In this document: positions 61,988 through 64,000 of the stretch, piece by piece
Position numbering within the stretch: position 1 is the first letter of the stretch
Layout of the letters: each line of letters starts with the position of its first letter
DNA from: Ruania halotolerans
Lineage (GTDB): Bacteria; Actinomycetota; Actinomycetes; Actinomycetales; Beutenbergiaceae
Direction: 5' to 3'
Length of the DNA: 64,000 nt
NCBI RefSeq assembly: GCF_021049285.1
Contig: NZ_CP088017.1
Span: 1,623,380 to 1,687,379 of the forward strand
Translations under genes and position numbers: made by a program
The notes under the pieces: generated by a model
Database searches by the model: none
The model's input: the letters and a program-made list of their open reading frames with translations, nothing else
Told to the model about the DNA's origin: nothing

Positions 61988-62569
61988 ATGGGCAAGGTTT
62001 GCTGGGGCTTCACGTGCTCCATCGACGGCTTTATCGCTGGACCGGGGCACGACATGAGTTGGATGTCCGCCGCGGAACCGCTGGCTGAGGGCACTCTGGA
62101 CCGCATGGCGGGAGATGTCGGGGTGATCATTTCCGGCCGAGCCGGTTACGACGCGGCCAAGGCGCAGCAGGACGAGCGCGACGAGACGACGTCAGCAGCG
62201 TATGGCGGTGCCTGGTCTGGGACTGAGATCATCCTGACCCATCGGCCGGAAGAGATCGCTGATATCCCGAACATGCTTGCGCTGAACTGCGACATCGTGG
62301 AGGCGATCGGCCGTGCCCAGGAGATCGCCGGAGACAGGGATGTCCAGATCATCAGTGCCGACATCGCCCGCCAGGCACTCGACCACGATCTCATCGATGA
62401 GTTACAGGTCTTCGTCGCCCCTGTCTTCCTCGGTGATGGCACCCGTATCTTCGACGTTCCCGGAGGGCAACGGGTCGACTGGGAACTGGTCGAGATCTAC
62501 GAGGACAGTCCGCGAAGTTTCGGGCGCACGTATCGCCCGAGGCGACGTGAGAACGTCACGCCTGACTAG
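61988..62569 (+). CDS. Dihydrofolate reductase-like (RibD C-terminal domain) protein
   Basis: 193 aa. Strand MGKVCWGFTCSIDGFIAGPGHDMSWM is the typical opening; DVGVIISGRAGYDAA and DVQIISADIARQALDHDLIDELQVFVAPVFLGDGTRIF complete the DHFR-like pattern. Probably an NADPH-dependent reductase of unknown substrate. ATG 61988 follows AGGAGGAA at a good distance. Next gene converges. Confidence 0.86.
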   Translation: MGKVCWGFTCSIDGFIAGPGHDMSWMSAAEPLAEGTLDRMAGDVGVIISGRAGYDAAKAQQDERDETTSAAYGGAWSGTEIILTHRPEEIADIPNMLALNCDIVEAIGRAQEIAGDRDVQIISADIARQALDHDLIDELQVFVAPVFLGDGTRIFDVPGGQRVDWELVEIYEDSPRSFGRTYRPRRRENVTPD

Positions 62570-62722
62570 GCGGTCTCGGATGGTCGTTGGCGTGGGCAAG
62601 CATGCGTACATGCGCGGGCCTCCCTCTCGACGCCCGCGCGACTCACGCGGCCGCCCCGTGCTCAGCGGGAAGGAGCGCGCCTCGGCCGGGCCTGGCTTTG
62701 CCGATCCTCGCGCCCCGAGGGA

Positions 62723-64000
62723 TCAGTTGCGGTGCGCGTTCCCTCGGCAGGAGTTGTCGGCCACGACGGAGCCGTCCGCCGTCAGCTCCAGGGTGACGAC
62801 GTCGTCGTAGACCCGGCGTTCGGTCCCGGTCACGGTGTAGTCCTCATCCATGAGCGGGAAGAGGTAGACCGGGGTCAGGGTCAGTTCGGACCCGCAGCGG
62901 GTGCGCTCCAGGTCGAGCTGCAGGTGGCCGTAGTGCAGGCCACCATCGACCAGCCGGGGGTTGCCGTTGGAGTCCTCGGTCCACAGTTCCGGCTCGTCCA
63001 CGGCAGCCATCCACTCGGAGTGGGTGTTGAAGCGGATCGGCTCGTAGCTGCCGTCCTCTGTCTCGTACAACTGCTCACCGCGCAGTCCGTCCGCTGCGAC
63101 ACCCACGTCGTACATCTGGACACCCACACCGTCTCCGTCGCTATCGACGAAGGAACGTTCGAACATCTCGTCGTGACCGCTGATCACTGCGGCTACGCCG
63201 TACTCCTCGAACATGGAGGTGTAGGCGCGCATGGCCACCCCGGACTGGTTGTCTGCGAACTCGTGGTTCGGCGGAGTGCCGTGAACGCCATTGGAGTAGG
63301 CCGCGTGGTGGAACTGGACGAGGATCACCTGACCCTCGTCACGGGCGTCGGCCAGCTGTTCCTGCGCCCAGTGCCACTGTTCGCTATCCGGACCCAAGTT
63401 CGGCAGGTCGGATTCCGAGACGTCGGTCTCGTAGACGTCGGCATAGGCCGAGGCGTACTCCTCGGCGGTGAAGGAGCCCTGGGTGTCGGTGGACATCCGG
63501 TCCGGTGTCAGGTTCGTGTCGTCACCGGAGAAGATCTCACCTGAGAGCGTGCCGGTGCCGGTGTCCTCGTCTGGGACCCCATTGGTGGAGTCGAGGGTCA
63601 GGATCGTCACCGGGCCGTGGTCAAGGCGGTAGTAGGAGTCCCGGAACTGCGGGTTCGCCGGGTCGCCCGGGGTGACCATGTAATCCTGATAGCGGTTCCG
63701 GGAGACCACTGGCGGCGTCCGGTCTTCGGGGCTGCCGTAGCCCCCGCTGATTCCGGCGTAGGTCTCCCAGTTGCCCAGCGCTGTCACCAGCGGCACGGTC
63801 GAGGCGAGGTCGCTGGACTCGCCGGCGAAATGCCGCCAGAACTCGTCCCACGCCGGCTGATAGCCAGAGCCCTGGGCAAGATCACCGGCGATCAGCAGTA
63901 GATCCGGGTCCTGCTCAGCGATCGTTGCCAGATTGGCGTCGAGTGCATCGGCCTGGTTCATCGGGTATCGCACGAGTTCCTCGCCGTAGCGCACGGCCGT
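62723..64000 (-). CDS. Secreted metallophosphoesterase / purple acid phosphatase-like (5' end outside window)
   Basis: The frame is open to the edge of the window; about 425 residues are present and the N-terminus (signal and first metal motif) is missing. Calcineurin-like motifs: GDLAQG, LGNWETY in the place of GNHE, QFHHAAYS and SGHDEMFER. The change GNH to GNW replaces the usual conserved His. Acidic regions (TDVSESDLPNLGPDSEQ) fit an exported protein. Likely a phosphatase or nucleotidase; substrate unknown. Converges on the DHFR-like gene. Confidence 0.82.
   Translation of the reverse strand, partial: TAVRYGEELVRYPMNQADALDANLATIAEQDPDLLLIAGDLAQGSGYQPAWDEFWRHFAGESSDLASTVPLVTALGNWETYAGISGGYGSPEDRTPPVVSRNRYQDYMVTPGDPANPQFRDSYYRLDHGPVTILTLDSTNGVPDEDTGTGTLSGEIFSGDDTNLTPDRMSTDTQGSFTAEEYASAYADVYETDVSESDLPNLGPDSEQWHWAQEQLADARDEGQVILVQFHHAAYSNGVHGTPPNHEFADNQSGVAMRAYTSMFEEYGVAAVISGHDEMFERSFVDSDGDGVGVQMYDVGVAADGLRGEQLYETEDGSYEPIRFNTHSEWMAAVDEPELWTEDSNGNPRLVDGGLHYGHLQLDLERTRCGSELTLTPVYLFPLMDEDYTVTGTERRVYDDVVTLELTADGSVVADNSCRGNAHRN

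Noticed and set aside
1-64000. Insertion sequences, prophage or plasmid genes
   Set aside because: No transposase, integrase, phage structural or replication gene was recognised; the accessory content looks like chromosomal gene gain and loss.

Overview
The window reads as a chromosomal segment of a high-GC Gram-positive bacterium (Actinomycetota). Evidence: strong G/C third-position bias in every gene, frequent GTG starts, many ATGA/GTGA stop-start overlaps, a SAM-IV type riboswitch, a DevS/DosS-like histidine kinase, and the block RNase E/G - rplU - rpmA - obg - proB ... proA - nadD ... rsfS that is typical of Micrococcales. The Ruaniaceae/Beutenbergiaceae area is my guess for the family; the genus cannot be fixed from sequence alone.

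Layout. 1-4.5 kb: tail of a carbohydrate ABC uptake locus (solute-binding protein, YesL-like membrane protein) and a GH42 beta-galactosidase. 4.5-12.4 kb (minus strand): a tightly overlapping cydA-cydB-cydD-cydC operon for cytochrome bd oxidase, ending in a GAF-domain sensor kinase with no partner regulator. 12.9-33.6 kb: housekeeping core with RNase E/G, L21, L27, Obg, proline biosynthesis, NadD, RsfS and tRNA-Ala(GGC). It is interrupted by accessory genes: a TetR-controlled pair, a 675-aa orphan membrane protein, a peptidase E-like enzyme, and a sulfur-type unit. In that unit a divergent flavin reductase faces a SAM-IV riboswitch, a cysteine-rich leader peptide and a compact luciferase-fold protein. 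33.9-43.9 kb: DoxX/TetR pair, CPA2 antiporter, ABC exporter with divergent two-component system, SurA-like lipoprotein, and a GntR/FCD regulator.

44.0-56.6 kb: a coherent carbohydrate catabolic island. It encodes hydroxypyruvate isomerase-like Hyi (divergent), two paralogous GH-A-like proteins with a trimerization domain, a tartronate-semialdehyde-reductase-like enzyme, a complete ABC sugar importer without its ATPase, a D-2-hydroxyacid dehydrogenase, a glycerate kinase and a zinc polyol dehydrogenase. Together these suggest uptake and cleavage of an unusual glycoside whose carbon reaches glycolysis through hydroxypyruvate/tartronate semialdehyde and glycerate. This is the best candidate for an undescribed pathway. 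56.6-64 kb: small membrane protein, ArsR/SRPBCC pair, DUF305 protein, two CNNM/CBS transporters, a broken VOC gene, a DHFR-fold reductase and the 3' part of a secreted metallophosphoesterase.

Regulatory and structural highlights: the riboswitch plus Cys-leader tandem; a 19-bp hairpin with a GGAA loop across the start of the YesL-like gene; a 23-bp-arm palindrome and 30-nt tandem repeats inside the CydC linker; operator-like dyads or repeats in front of two TetR, one ArsR and the GntR-linked genes; and several gene remnants. All assignments are by reading motifs; no database search was run.
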